A DNA stretch of 64,000 nucleotides from positions 930,001 to 994,000 of the forward strand of contig AP026140.1 in NCBI GenBank assembly GCA_030295235.1. The letters are read 5' to 3'. The stretch's first letter is position 1, and each line of letters starts with the position of its first letter. Origin of the DNA: Fistulifera solaris (taxonomy: Eukaryota > Bacillariophyta > Bacillariophyceae > Naviculales > Stauroneidaceae). A program made the translations under genes and the position numbers. The notes under the pieces were generated by a model. It worked only from the letters and a program-made list of their open reading frames with translations. It did no database searches and had not been told where the DNA came from. Positions 9,654 to 20,938 of this stretch are shown here, piece by piece.

Positions 9654-10736
9654 CTATAATTGATTATTTGGTGCGGCGCCAGTTTGATTGAAAATATTCG
9701 GCGTACCCTGCGCATTCTGAATCTGCATCGCCAGTTGCGAATTCAGCGTAATTTCTCGAGTCTGCCCATTCGGTGCATTCAGAGTGCTGTGAATGCTGAG
9801 CCAACTGGGCTTCTTCTTCTCCTTCGGGACTTTCTGCACTGGTTCCTTTGGTTTGGGTTGATGCTTGCGCTTCCATACCGGGTCTTCTCGAGCTAGTTTG
9901 ATGCATTCTGATTCCAGTTTATCAATCGTTTTGTGAGCTAGAGAATATACAGGAAAAGATTGATCCGACAATTCAATAATCTTGTTGAGCATGTGAGAAA
10001 ATTTGACGCGTGCATTCCGTTTTTGTTGCCGTGCCCAGCTCGCTTTCAATGCCTCCTCGTAGATGTGATCAAATCGTGTGTCGTCGTCGATAGTAATGTA
10101 CGGACGTTTGGCGGCTGCCGCGGGCGCCTCCACCACCACAACTTCCGGCTCCGCCACGGGATTTACCGGAGCCGGTGGATGATTGCAATGATGTCCTTTT
10201 CCAGTTCCCGTCGAAAAAATCCAGTTCCCATTGCGAAACGAGACGGTAAAACAAAAATGACACCGCTCTTCCGGAGTCATTGGTCTGGTTCGATTCATCG
10301 AGGGCCGAATGGGTTTCCCGTTCACGGGCCGGGCTTTGTACATGTGATTGCGGATGCAACGAAACACAATGCGCATACGGTCCTTTTCCAAGCCTCCCGC
10401 GCGCAAACGAAAGGTGGCGGCGCATTCTTGGACGAGATGCGAGCGAACGTGTTTGATGGATTCGGGTGTCGCGTCGGTAATGGAGGGAAAGAGAATGATA
10501 CAGTCCATTCCCAAGGGCTGAAGACACGTGGAAGTATTCAATACTTTGCCGTATTTCGAATCGGGACCCATAAAGTCCATGAGATTGATCGTACGATCTT
10601 GTACGGTGCCGTCGGGGCTGCGGAATCGTGCGGGTACATTGATACAAGGAGTTCGCCAAGTTTCTTTGTTCACGTCGTTAGTTGTTGTATCAGTATTGTT
10701 GTTGTTGGAGGGAGAAGCAGCATTATCAGTGCTCAT
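9654..10736 (-). CDS. Protein with WRKY/GCM- or FAR1-like zinc domain, paralogue 2
   Basis: Paralogue of the gene at 7434-8465, 360 residues from the ATG at 10736; the open frame extends further upstream but without resemblance to the paralogue. It repeats the blocks GPDSKYGKV, PLGMDCIILFP, FRCIRNHMYK, and RCHFCF followed by FRNGNWIFSTGTGKGHHCNH, with identical Cys-x23-His spacing. An Ala/Val/Pro-rich linker follows the zinc-like domain, then a basic segment (KRKHQPKPKEP). The C-terminus differs from paralogue 1, being Asn/Gln-rich instead of Ser/Asp-rich. Local duplication with the repeat array trapped between the copies is the simplest history. Function is unknown; DNA binding is inferred from the spacing alone. 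Confidence 0.75.
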   Translation of the reverse strand: MSTDNAASPSNNNNTDTTTNDVNKETWRTPCINVPARFRSPDGTVQDRTINLMDFMGPDSKYGKVLNTSTCLQPLGMDCIILFPSITDATPESIKHVRSHLVQECAATFRLRAGGLEKDRMRIVFRCIRNHMYKARPVNGKPIRPSMNRTRPMTPEERCHFCFTVSFRNGNWIFSTGTGKGHHCNHPPAPVNPVAEPEVVVVEAPAAAAKRPYITIDDDTRFDHIYEEALKASWARQQKRNARVKFSHMLNKIIELSDQSFPVYSLAHKTIDKLESECIKLAREDPVWKRKHQPKPKEPVQKVPKEKKKPSWLSIHSTLNAPNGQTREITLNSQLAMQIQNAQGTPNIFNQTGAAPNNQL

Positions 10737-11212
10737 TTTGTTTCCTACAACAAGTTGAAAAGAAAAAAGAAACGATGGAAGGAATATGTAAATGAAGCAG
10801 ACCCCTTTTGCATTGCTATACTCCCTTTGCTGCAACACCCACGGCAAACGCGCTGCAGCACGGAAATGCGCTGCAAGAGCGCCATGAGAGCGCCGCGAGG
10901 GGACGTGCGTTCTTGGCGGGGAGCGCAATTAAGACAATAAATGAAAAACGTCATTTGTTCGGATTCGGTACCGTATAGACGTATTGACGAGTGATACTTA
11001 ACAATTCATCTCGACTATGGGTCTGAAAGTTGCTTTAAGGTGGACAGTAGCGCGACTCAACCCGTAGTCAGTCACGAGAGGATACGAACGCTTTTTATAT
11101 TTTTGATTTTCGCTTTTTCATTGTTTTGTGAGCAACGGTCTTTGCATTATTTTCTTGTTGTTGCAACTCTTGTATGAATTGTTTGTAACACATGTCCTAA
11201 AATTATCTCAGA
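10737..11212. other. Intergenic, probable divergent promoter region
   Basis: Separates the minus-strand zinc-domain gene from the plus-strand SDHAF1-like gene. No ORF with recognisable content and no repeats were seen. Confidence 0.4.
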
Positions 11213-11517
11213 ATGACAGGATCACGCGTCTCGGGCATTCAACGCGATGTCTTTTCATTATACCGACGCGTCTTACGGCAAGCGCTGCAAAGGATCGTAC
11301 GGTCGATGCCTCCGCCACGGCCTCGTTGCCGTCTTTGCCACACTTGTTGCATCAACCTTCTTCTACTACCAATTACGCAGCACACGAATTTCGACGGCAG
11401 GCGGCTTCGGTAGCGCGATCCGACTTTAAGAAAATTGAATTTTTGTTGCGACAAGGAGACAAACAAATCAAATTATTGAATATGCCCGGAGTGCGGCGTG
11501 TCGTGCGGACCGAATGA
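11213..11517 (+). CDS. SDHAF1-like LYR-motif assembly factor (one frame break)
   Basis: Small mitochondrial-type protein of about 101 residues. The N-terminus reads GIQRDVFSLYRRVLRQAL, where LYR is the Complex1_LYR tripeptide used in Fe-S cluster transfer to succinate dehydrogenase. The C-terminal half reads FRRQAASVARSDFKKIEFLL and RQGDKQIKLL, matching the SDHAF1 pattern (F..H...PRSD...IEYL.R.G..QL..L). The halves are in different frames, and a single missing base around 11285-11290 would explain this. Length is near the usual size of the family. The alternative is another LYRM family member; SDHAF1 is favoured by the C-terminal half. Confidence 0.72.
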
Positions 11518-11615
11518 CAGTTTATAGAAAGATGTATATGATGAAGACTCAAATGTGTACAGTGGATATAACGGGGCTTTGTAAATAAACAGTTGACGGT
11601 TGTATAAAAAGTCAT

Positions 11616-12737
11616 TCATGACATCGACTCGGTTCTTATCATATCGGTAAACGCGAGAATCGTCGTCGTCGCGAGAGATGCATTGATACTAGTACTTGGA
11701 AAAGGAGGGACAGCATCAATTTTGCTCTTGGGAAATTGAAAGGCGGGCACGACCCATTCTCCACACGAACACGGTGTTCCTGACCAATTCCATGTTCCCA
11801 GTTTCGCTTCACATTTTTGACAAATCAATCGTCCCAGTGTTTCTCGTAAATCGTTGTCTAACTGATTTGTCGAGGACGACGCCTTGGGTTTCATCCACGG
11901 TAACGATTGCTGCAAAAAGTAACTTTGACATGGTTTCGAACTGGTTTTAGCGTTGTGCTCGATCAAATCGTCTTGACCAAAGAGAATATTCCGACAGATC
12001 CGGCATGCGTATCGTACTTTGTTAGGATCAATGACATGTTCTTCTTCTTCTTCATCATCCTCCTTCGTTTGCTGATGTTGTTCAAGAGCTAATTGTTCCA
12101 GTCGTTGTCTTTCTGCTTCTCGCTCTTGCTCGAACAATTGCCATTCTTGTATCCGTGTCTGACCGACACTTCGAATCAAATGCACCATTTTTCCGGGCCC
12201 CATGGTTCCGTTTCGTATTACCACTTCTTTTTCTTCCAAAGAAAGCGCCTGATAGGCTTGCAATTCGTCCGATAGCGTCGTGTAGGGTGGCGAGGGTTCC
12301 ATAATATGGATCGGAATATCGATCGAAAAGAGAGTCTGAAAGTAGGAGTGAATGTGCTGAGAGCAAGTGCCGTTGTCGATTCCATTGCCAATGACTAGAT
12401 CAGACACAACAGGAAAGCAAAAATCACCCTCTGGATTTGAAATCGTGCCTTGTTGATTCGCCAAATCCAACAGACTGGCGGGTAATGTCACGTCGGATGG
12501 CGGTAGTAACTCGGGATGATAATTAACATTCACCAGGTAGGCAATCCATTCCTTGATTGTTTCATCACGATATCGATCGAATTGGGCGACACAGGGCAGA
12601 TACTGTAGCATTGTGGTGTGTGAATTGTTGTCATCGTTTTCGTCGTTGTTACGTTCGTGTAGCAGTGAGATGATTCGCGTCAGTCGGGGTAAATTACTGG
12701 CGATCACAGCTATACGGCAAATGTTCTTGTCTGCCAT
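11616..12737 (-). CDS. Protein with Yvh1/DUSP12-type C-terminal zinc domain, no phosphatase domain
   Basis: 373 residues, frame intact. The C-terminal 130 residues match the zinc-binding domain of Yvh1/DUSP12: YACRICRNILFGQDDLIEHN, then QSYFLQQSLPWM, LICQKCEAKLGTWNWSGTPC and CSCGEWVVPAFQF, with the two CxxC pairs and the C-S-C-G knuckle. In Yvh1 this domain drives ribosome maturation (Mrt4 release). The N-terminal 230 residues contain no dual-specificity phosphatase signature (no HCxxxxxR) and I cannot place them. A charged coiled segment (EREAERQRLEQLALEQHQQ) lies just before the zinc domain. It may be a lineage-specific Yvh1-like ribosome factor or an unrelated user of the same zinc fold. 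Confidence 0.7.
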   Translation of the reverse strand: MADKNICRIAVIASNLPRLTRIISLLHERNNDENDDNNSHTTMLQYLPCVAQFDRYRDETIKEWIAYLVNVNYHPELLPPSDVTLPASLLDLANQQGTISNPEGDFCFPVVSDLVIGNGIDNGTCSQHIHSYFQTLFSIDIPIHIMEPSPPYTTLSDELQAYQALSLEEKEVVIRNGTMGPGKMVHLIRSVGQTRIQEWQLFEQEREAERQRLEQLALEQHQQTKEDDEEEEEHVIDPNKVRYACRICRNILFGQDDLIEHNAKTSSKPCQSYFLQQSLPWMKPKASSSTNQLDNDLRETLGRLICQKCEAKLGTWNWSGTPCSCGEWVVPAFQFPKSKIDAVPPFPSTSINASLATTTILAFTDMIRTESMS

Positions 12738-13563
12738 GTTGACATATCAAAGCGAACAGAAGGAATTAGAATCATATGCCACATACATTTGTAAACATTT
12801 GTTTTCGCCATGGTCGTTTCGCGAGAGAAACCGATGGCGGCGACGACGACGACGAGCGCGGACTTTTCTGTGAAGCTACTATAGCGTATAAAGTAGATTA
12901 CTTTTTTGACCCACGACCCAATCATGTTTCAAGTCCCGGAAATAGCGATCGAAACATTTTGTTGTTCCACTGAGTTTAAAATACTTCTCCTGGAATCACC
13001 TGCTAATAGTCTAGCTCATTATCTGCAAACAACCTAACTCTCGAAACGCTGCTACAGTTGTTGTTCCTGTCTTGTTGGCTCTGTTTTGCGAGTGAATCGC
13101 GCATCCTTTTTAATAGCTGAAAAGCAGACTATTCCAGTCCTAGAAAATATGAAACAAAACTAAGTAAAGACGCCGAGTCTAAAAAATTCTTCGACCCACG
13201 GAAGTACGATGACAGCGATTTGTTGTAACTGCGCCTGTATCCTTTTCATCGTTTCGGATATCGACTGTTTTGAAAGTAATACTCCGTACCTGATTTCTCG
13301 ACCAGTTCGAATGAACAGTTCGAGTAACTGAATTCAACTAAGTATAGGAAAGTCTAATTCGCTACAGGAAGTAATAATAACCGTTTGATCGCTAGTTCTG
13401 TTCATAGCTTGTTGCACTGAGTAAGCAAAGTTCCGCACTTATCTGTTGTTGCTTCCACGACCTCATTCTCAGTTGACGCGTATCGTTCATCGAGATTTGC
13501 TCTCCACGATGTACCTCCAAAGCGCTCACTTATTAAAACCTATGTAATGTTATTGCTTGTGAA
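12738..13563. other. Intergenic, no gene seen
   Basis: About 0.8 kb with no supported coding, RNA or repeat content, apart from one copy of the recurrent nonamer TACTCCGTA at about 13280. Confidence 0.4.
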
Positions 13564-14045
13564 CTAGAACAGATAGACCAATCCGTAAAACAATGTCCAG
13601 AACAAGGTAAACGACAATGCCGTCGGTTGAAATCCCTCCGTCCAGTACCCGAACCAGGTTTGTTGTGTATACGTTTGCAAGGACATGCCCGACATTTTCG
13701 TCATGGCCATGATGACGCAAACGAACGTATGGGATGCTAAAAAGAAGACTACGACATGCGGAAAACAAAAGGATACGTGAACAGAGTGTCAGTCGATAAA
13801 TGAGTCTTTCCATTTGTGATGCTTGCATCCAACGTACCCAATCCTTGCAATCCCGTACAACCCAGTATGCCCGCAATACACCCCGAAGTTATACTCATGA
13901 CGGAACGAATGCGATCCAAACGCTTCATATTGAGTTGCAACGCCATGCCGTCGATCACTTGCTTGCTGTTGGTCGAACTCGTCGTTACGGTATTATTGTT
14001 GTTGTCGCCTCCCGACGTCAAGCCGGCCATCGGATCTTGCATCAT
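13564..14045 (-). CDS. EMC6: EMC6, ER membrane protein complex subunit 6 (one intron)
   Basis: Subunit of the ER membrane insertase complex. Exon 1 (14045-13838) contains SITSGCIAGILGCTGLQGL, matching the SGATAGILGLTGLYGF core. Exon 2 (13748-13564) encodes FFLASHTFVCVIMA and the closing GFQPTALSFTLFWTLFYGLV, matching the family's TYVLFWTFLYG end. The intron 13749-13837 has a GTACGT donor and a TAG acceptor and joins G|TC without a frame problem. The spliced product is 130 residues with three hydrophobic spans; family members are about 110. The N-terminal Thr/Ser/Asn tail is lineage-specific. Confidence 0.88.
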
Positions 14046-14284
14046 GGTTGAAAATGTAAGTTATTAAGTAACAGAAGATAAACAAAGAGATTAAGGACTT
14101 TATACAACAAGACAGTAGTCTAGACGAATGATAAAAAAAGAGGTGCGCAATGCATCGTGTTGACGGTTGGCCTACAGACATTAGCCATTGCGAATTGCGA
14201 TTTGCGATCGCGGCCTCGTCGTCCTTCATCGCGAATCGCGATAAACAATAGATCTGAATAAGATATGCATACTATGTATATACG

Positions 14285-17200
14285 TTAAGGTAATTCAGCC
14301 CCAACCTGAGATATCAAACCCTCGGCTGGACGGTTTAATTCATTCAGAACATGGCTACGTCCTCCGATTCGAGCACCGCACTCGGGGCAGTTGGATTCCT
14401 GCATGGCACCCCCACATTCACCAATGAAATAAGGATGGCCGTTAGGGCATTCGAACCAGTGCGCCGACCAGCTACCGCCGTAATTGTACCCCGAAATAAC
14501 GTTCATAGCCATGACAATGTCGACGATTTCGGAATTGTCCAATTGTTGCTTCATCGTTTCAGCCCGAGACACCAGTTCATTGCCAAGAATGTTTCCCTTT
14601 TCAATGATCCAGTCCATCATCAATTCGGCTTTTTCTTTGCATTCATATCCGGGAAAGCGACCAGATCGGGAAAGTCTACAGAGAAGTGACGCGAATGCAA
14701 GGCGCAAGTTGGCGCCAGATCTCGTGCTTTCGGATTCATCGGCAAGTGAAATGCCTTTTCGATACGTTTTGATTGCCGCGTCGAAACGTTCCTGGACCAT
14801 TGGAGGGGTTTCCTCTCTACTTTTGGATGCACCGCTCATGAGATCCTTTTTCAGAAACCGTTCAATCTGCTGGGAATAAACTCGTCCTTTGAGCTCCAGC
14901 GTCGCAAGTAGCGGGATGGTCGGAGGCGAAGGAACTTCCATCGAATGAGCGGATGACAGACACGCATGTTTCACTTTTCGCATGGGGCTGATCATGATAA
15001 AGGTCTCGAGGTCATCCAGATTTTTCAAGAGGTAGGGCTCCCTGTATATTTTCTTTTCTTCGTAAAGACTTTGCAAGGCTTGTAGATTGCTTTGAACAAC
15101 AAAAGGTGCTTTCTCTCCAAGCTCCGCAATCCTTTTAAGTTCAAGAAACGCCCATATCGACGCACTGAGTGTATAACTGCCCTGCAGTCGGGGCATACCG
15201 CTGGTTTTTCATTGACGTCGGAATCCAGTAGGTTCTTCAGTCCAATGAACTCATCGGTTCGGGGGCATATCTCGTATACTTCAGTCATTGCGAGAAGCCC
15301 ATCCAAGGTGCTAGACGCATAGAAATGTCCACAGGGAAGAACAATAATGGGGTCTTCACTCACGTCATGGTTGTTGTAGTCGTTCATTCCAATCATATCA
15401 ACGACATGGGACTTCACCCAATCTTCTCCGCACTCCTTGCAGTAACTTCTTCGAGGGACAAGGCTCACCACAGACTGAAGGACAAATATGCCCACATTCG
15501 AGCTCCTTTTGGCATCGCTGAAATAGAGAGAAATGCAGTTTTTCGAAATGGTTCGTGAGGAGACCCAGATGATCAAGAAGCGTCAAATCTTACCTTGTTA
15601 CACGGCAGCCTTGTGCAAGGAGCACCACAAACGACGTCGCAACGGCCCTGGTGCTCACATTTCCACACACACTCCTCGACACAAGAAGCGCACTATTGTC
15701 ATAGCTATCAGTAACTCATCGATTGCAAAGAAAGGCATGTACAAACACAAAGGAACTCACCGGCTCGTGACAGACTTTTGGGCATCCTGAGTGGCTGCAT
15801 TTCACCGCACATCGCTGCGAACAAGGTGGACAAGCACCGCCGCCGTGGCATTCTTGCCCGCAGTTATGGCCGCAAACTAATATGCGCTCGCATTTTTGGC
15901 CGCAGAAGTGGTCACCTTCGCAAAGTCCACATTGATGAACACATGGGTGACCGCATACCTTTACCGGTTTCTCGCACTTCATCGGACACAAAGGAGATGG
16001 CAGATTGGCATTGCTGCAACTGGTTTCGGCAGTGTGGCCGCATGTAGTGAATACGTGTGTGACAGGATGCCTGCATTTCGTCGTCATAATCTCGACTTGT
16101 TCCTAGTTGCAGACTTGGTAGCATTGTGCGTTGTCCAATGTGTGGGAGCAGTTCAACCGAACCCTTCCCATATTGACCTTACAGGGCCCGCACTTCTCTT
16201 TGCAAAGCTTGTTACAGGAATGCTCAAATGGACATTCAGGTGGGACTCGTTTGCAAGGTTTACAGCAGTTCCGCTGAAGAGTTCTGTGATCTCTGTCGTT
16301 CGGATGGCAGCAGGAATAGCATTCGTGACCGCATTCCATTCTGAAGTTGCATGGCCTAGTGCAGCCACCGTTCGGCCGGTGCATTCTCCAGTCTTCCATT
16401 TCTGAAAGTATAACAGGGTCGTCCTCTGGATGTAAAGAGCAGTAAGTAGGAAGACCCGGTAGAAGCCTTCCTTCGGTCATCATCCGGTCAAGAATAGGAT
16501 CCCAGACCTGCTTTCCTTTCGAGTTTCGCAAGGCGGACGAGTTACCAATAATAAACAAACCGTACTTTGCGCGTGACATCAGAACATTTACTCTTTGCGC
16601 CTCTTTGAGAAATCCTATATCTCCTTTTGTATTGGATCGGACAAGTGATATGACAACAAGATCAGATTCCTCACCTTGAAAATTGTCGATTGTAGAACAT
16701 CTGACACTATTATCGGATTCTTGATCACGTAAGCTCTCGCTTTCTTCTCCAATATCTTCCAAGTCTTGTCGGTCCTTTTCGTTCACACAAGCAATTGCTT
16801 CAGGAAGTCGATCTTTTACTTTCTTTAGTATACTCATGAGCTGTCCAAGATAAGGCGTCAGGATGGCAATTCGACTCGGTGCATAGCCCTGCAACAAAAG
16901 AAATCGAACAATCTCTACAGCCAGTTGCGCTTCAAAGCTATTCGACTTGGTTCTCACCAAATGTGGGTCTTCATCGTTTGTATCTGCACCATCTTCGAGT
17001 ACTTGATGATTTATAAAGACGCCGTCTTTTGTGACCCCTTTGACGTGCGGAAACTCGCGAACCGAGCAATGATCTTCTAGCTTGGGGTAGGTTTGAGACC
17101 TAATAAACTGTGAGATTTCGGGGTGCATTCTGTGTTGAACGTTCAGCGTAGTAGAAGGTAAATTTGACAGAACTAATCTTTCAAATAGAGAACAGTCCAG

Positions 17201-19812
17201 ATCATATCCATTCCCCGACACCGTTGAAAGAGAGTAATTCTCTACTTACGGACGAAGTTGCTTGTGGTCCCCTATCATGATTAAATGCTTTGTAGAGTCA
17301 GCTTGTAAAGCGGACAAAACGTGACTTTCAAGAACTTCTCCTGCTTCTTCGATAATGATGACGCCTGCAGCTTTGGAACCTAGCAAGTCCTTGAAGTTCA
17401 CCGCACCCGTAGTTGTTGCGCCGATAACCCGGGCGTCGTCTAAGATTCGTAAATCATCCCACTGTCTAATTGCATCGCGATCGCGAAGTAAAGCACCGTA
17501 GGTCTTCATCAAGGCTCACAGCTCATTAATCGACCCAGCAAGAACTCGGGTTTCCCATGCAGTTTTGAGCTGGAGTCGAACGCCGTGCGGCAAATCCCAA
17601 ATGTCTTCAAACTCAGCAGGGCAAGAAGCGTCAAGTTTGTTCCGCAGAAAGCTAGGAAACGAATCTCCTTTGATCCATTTTTTCCAGAGCTCGTCTTTTT
17701 CTGAATGATTTTCCATCTTGACCTGTCGTTGTAAATCCGTCGGCGTCTTGTGAAAAATCCGGAAAGCAATCATAATAATCTGGATACTCTTCTTGCAAAA
17801 GTACACGGATCCCTCCATCCGGGTAAAACCAGCTCACACCAGCTTTCAGAACCCTTATAATCTCTTCGATATCCTCAATCATGGAATAGAGTTGAGCGTC
17901 TATTCTCTTGATAAAACGAGAATCACTTTCAAATGCCTTGGTACGCACAAGTTCACGAAGAGAATATCCGCTCAGTTTTTCCGACTTCGATCTGCATCCC
18001 AATCGAACAATCCTCCTCTCTCCAGCTTCAAGCATATGCTCCAGGAACTGATCCAGAGCGTGGTTCGTATAGCAAATGCAGAGTATGGACTGATCCGTGT
18101 TAGCTCGAATCATGCGAGCAATCAGACCCCGATGAATGTTTTTCCAGTTCCGGGCGGTCCTTGGATTAGCGAGACTCTCGATGTAAAGGCATGCTTAAGC
18201 GCATCTGCCTGGCTAGGATCCAAGCTGGTGTATCGCACAATATCAGCAGATGACCATGAAGAAAGGCTACATTGATGTCGCTTAAAACTCGAGTCACAGG
18301 GCATCATGATGATGTCTGGGAGGTAGGTGGGAGCACGGGGAGATTTCGGCACGGCAAGGTTGCACAGCTCTTCAAGAAATGGAAGAGAATACTTTGATTG
18401 AAGCGACAACAGTACCGGCTGATAGGTGAAAAATGATGACGATGTTTCAACTAAGTCATAGCTTGGGCGGTTTCGGAACATGCGAGCATCATGTAAGGCC
18501 TGTTGAAAATCTTTTGTATTGGGCTCAAAGGACACACCCACAATCGGCCCACGAGGATGGTTAAGCCAGTCATCTTCAGCTTCCCAGTTCCGGTGTGATA
18601 TTTTCCCTATTAGTTTTGGCTGCCCATTCGTACAAAAGGTAACAATGGAACCGTACATCAGTGCACGGGAGATTTCCCAATTGGGATTACCATCAGGAAG
18701 TGGATCAATCCGCACCTGAAAGGTAAGTGCTTTCTTGGTTCCGAAACCTGTAAAGGCAAAATCGATAATTCTGGCATTCCTCCATGACCTCGTTTGCGTC
18801 TCAATATGATCCTTAATCGTATGAAGTGCATCCTCTCTCAAAAGTCGAAAATGCTTGTCCAACAAGCGTGTTGCAGGATCGTCAATAATGGCGTTGTCAT
18901 CACGAAGAGGAAGCCAAGCTTTTGTTTTGCAGCAGAGTTCATCGATTGTCGGTAGAATCTGAATGTCACGAAAATTTTGTTCGTCGTTGTCGTGTCGTCC
19001 ACACGGCGGGACATTATCAGTTACCCAGCAAACAGAACCTTTACTAGATTTCGTTTCAAATGCAGGGATCTTTTGGTGGCTGCGCTGCGTTCATCTACCA
19101 GTAAAACGGCGCAAAGTGTAGCTGCATCAATGTCGCCTCGATTACGTAGAGCTTTTGCCATAGTCATGACTGATTCAGACTTTCTAACTTCCATAAAAGC
19201 CTTTGAAATTTCTTGGAGAAAGAGGCAAAGCCATTCGGCTGCCTCTTGTTCAAGCGACGAAGCGGCTTTTTGTTCAAGGAGCATCTCCGTCAGACTAGGA
19301 GATATATAAATTGCCATCAGAACCTTGTTGCGCTTGGGTAAAAACATGGGCTTCGAAAGTTCTTTATCCAAAAAGAGACGAAGTAAGCGAATTAGAATGT
19401 CTTTGATATCATCCAAGGAATCCATAAACCCCAGAATCTCGGGAATGCGCTGCATGCCACAGTTCCGAGCATCGTCGAGCTTGTCGATCAATTCAGCTTT
19501 TGAAGAGAAGTTTTCCATTCCTTCAGTAAAGCGGAATACCTGATGTGTAGTAGACAATGTTGCCGTCTCATCTCTAACTAATTTATCAAACAGTCGTCGT
19601 TTGAAAGAGTAATCACCACCACGCCCCCCAAACGATCTGCGCGGCGTCGAGTATCCACGTCCTCCGTAGCTCGACCTAGATGAAAATGATCGCATACTTG
19701 CGCTTTTCGTAGTCACTTCGCCTTTCTGTTCGTGCAAACACTGTCGAAGATAAAGCGACATTATTGAGCTTAACGTATTTGACTTCATTGTGATAGCGTA
19801 ACCTTCGAACAC
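14285..19812 (-). CDS. ZNFX1-type SF1 RNA helicase with NFX1 zinc fingers and RZ finger (disrupted)
   Basis: Homologue of NFX1-type zinc-finger protein 1 (ZNFX1), an RNA helicase of RNA silencing and antiviral sensing. In order: Arg/Gly/Ser-rich N-terminus (YGGRGYSTPRRSFGGRGG), the LDKHFRLLREDALHTI domain, Walker A GPPGTGKT (about 18150), CYTNHALDQFL, VIIIEEAGEVLESH, GDHKQLRP, LNVQHRMHPEIS, the DNFQGEESDLVVISLVRSN region (motifs V-VI), many C-x3-H-type NFX1 repeats, and a C-terminal RZ finger (HWFECPNGHPYFIGECGGAM, then CPEC). Two introns are clear: 15518-15593 and 15675-15760. Single-base breaks are needed near 19025, 18120, 17700-17765, 15465 and 15130, and in-frame stops occur at 17516-17518, 17246-17248 and 16103-16105. 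It is either a pseudogene or an error-rich stretch; domain conservation stays high throughout. The exact N-terminus is uncertain. Confidence 0.82.
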
Positions 19813-20938
19813 TCACCTTCTAACTGTACGTGGGAAAGTTTCGATCGATCCGGTTGTCGTTGTATTTCACTATTTGAGTCGCAGCATCAACTTGGCTCGC
19901 ACACTCTTCTCTCCGTGTATGATTTGAGATGCAAGGAAGACGGTTTGATGTCCAGATATGATGTGATGTTCAGTTCGACGATGATGATTCTGAACGACTG
20001 GTTTAGGAGATCCTGTTGGTAGAGCGTGTAGTTTTTCGAGTGAAGATCTTTTCGAAAAAAAGATCCCCGACATGTGATTGGTTCACGAAAATACCCCAGG
20101 CGTCCCGCCAAGTTTGCGAACACTGTTCTCATTCCCAAACATTGCGAGGGTCTCATGCTACAATTTGACGACCGACCGACCGGCTAAGGGAAAGGTGATA
20201 GTGATCAGCACTTTTAACATTGTCAATGGGCTTGCTGTACATCGGATATTCTGAATTTCTGAAACTTTTCAAGAACCTCCTCAAAACTCCATCTCACGTT
20301 GAACGACTCTTCAACAGATATAATTCTCGCTAGGACGAAGAGACGGAATAAAGCTAGACGGTAACATTGTTGTATATGTTGCCGAGGACATGCAATGACT
20401 TCAAAAAGTCTGCGCAAGACCGACTAAGTCGCTAAGGACGAGGCGCACGCAATGCAGTCCAGGCTCCAAGGCGAAAATGCTGCTCAATTATAAATCAAAA
20501 GCTTTGTAAGGAAAATTAACTGAATATATCATTCACCCAACCAAAATTTTGAATAATAGCAGCGTTTTTCATTGTTTTATAGCACGCGACGCGGCGCGAC
20601 GAATGACGCGATAGCGTATAAATCATCTCATGACTGAAATGCAGTCGTGACGAAAGTCGCCTTCTCTTTAGGTCTATAGTAAATAATACAGAAAAACTTC
20701 ATGATGCATTTTTCTAGCAATAGTGAATCAAGAAACGCCGTCCTTAAACTACCATCATTGACTTTATCTTCATTCGCAATAGGATGCTAGCTACACTTGA
20801 CCACTTGCAGGACGAAGGGAGGCAAGATGGTAGTCTCGTTCGGCTTGGTGTGCATTGAAATAGGCGGGGCGTTCTGGCGATAGGTGCGACTATGCACATC
20901 ATTATCCGACTATTTTACTACTATAAACACTTTTACTT
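19813..20938. other. Intergenic, no gene supported
   Basis: About 1.1 kb. It may include the 5' exon or leader of the helicase gene, but no conserved peptide could be placed. At 20628-20650 lies an inverted motif TCATGACTG ... CAGTCGTGA. Confidence 0.4.

Noticed and set aside
9960-10940. 326-codon frame antisense to zinc-domain paralogue 2
   Set aside because: No similarity to a counterpart opposite paralogue 1, whereas the sense proteins are clearly paralogous.
20223-20417. Small protein on the minus strand
   Set aside because: The open frame has no ATG at its start, no recognisable motif and no support from context.
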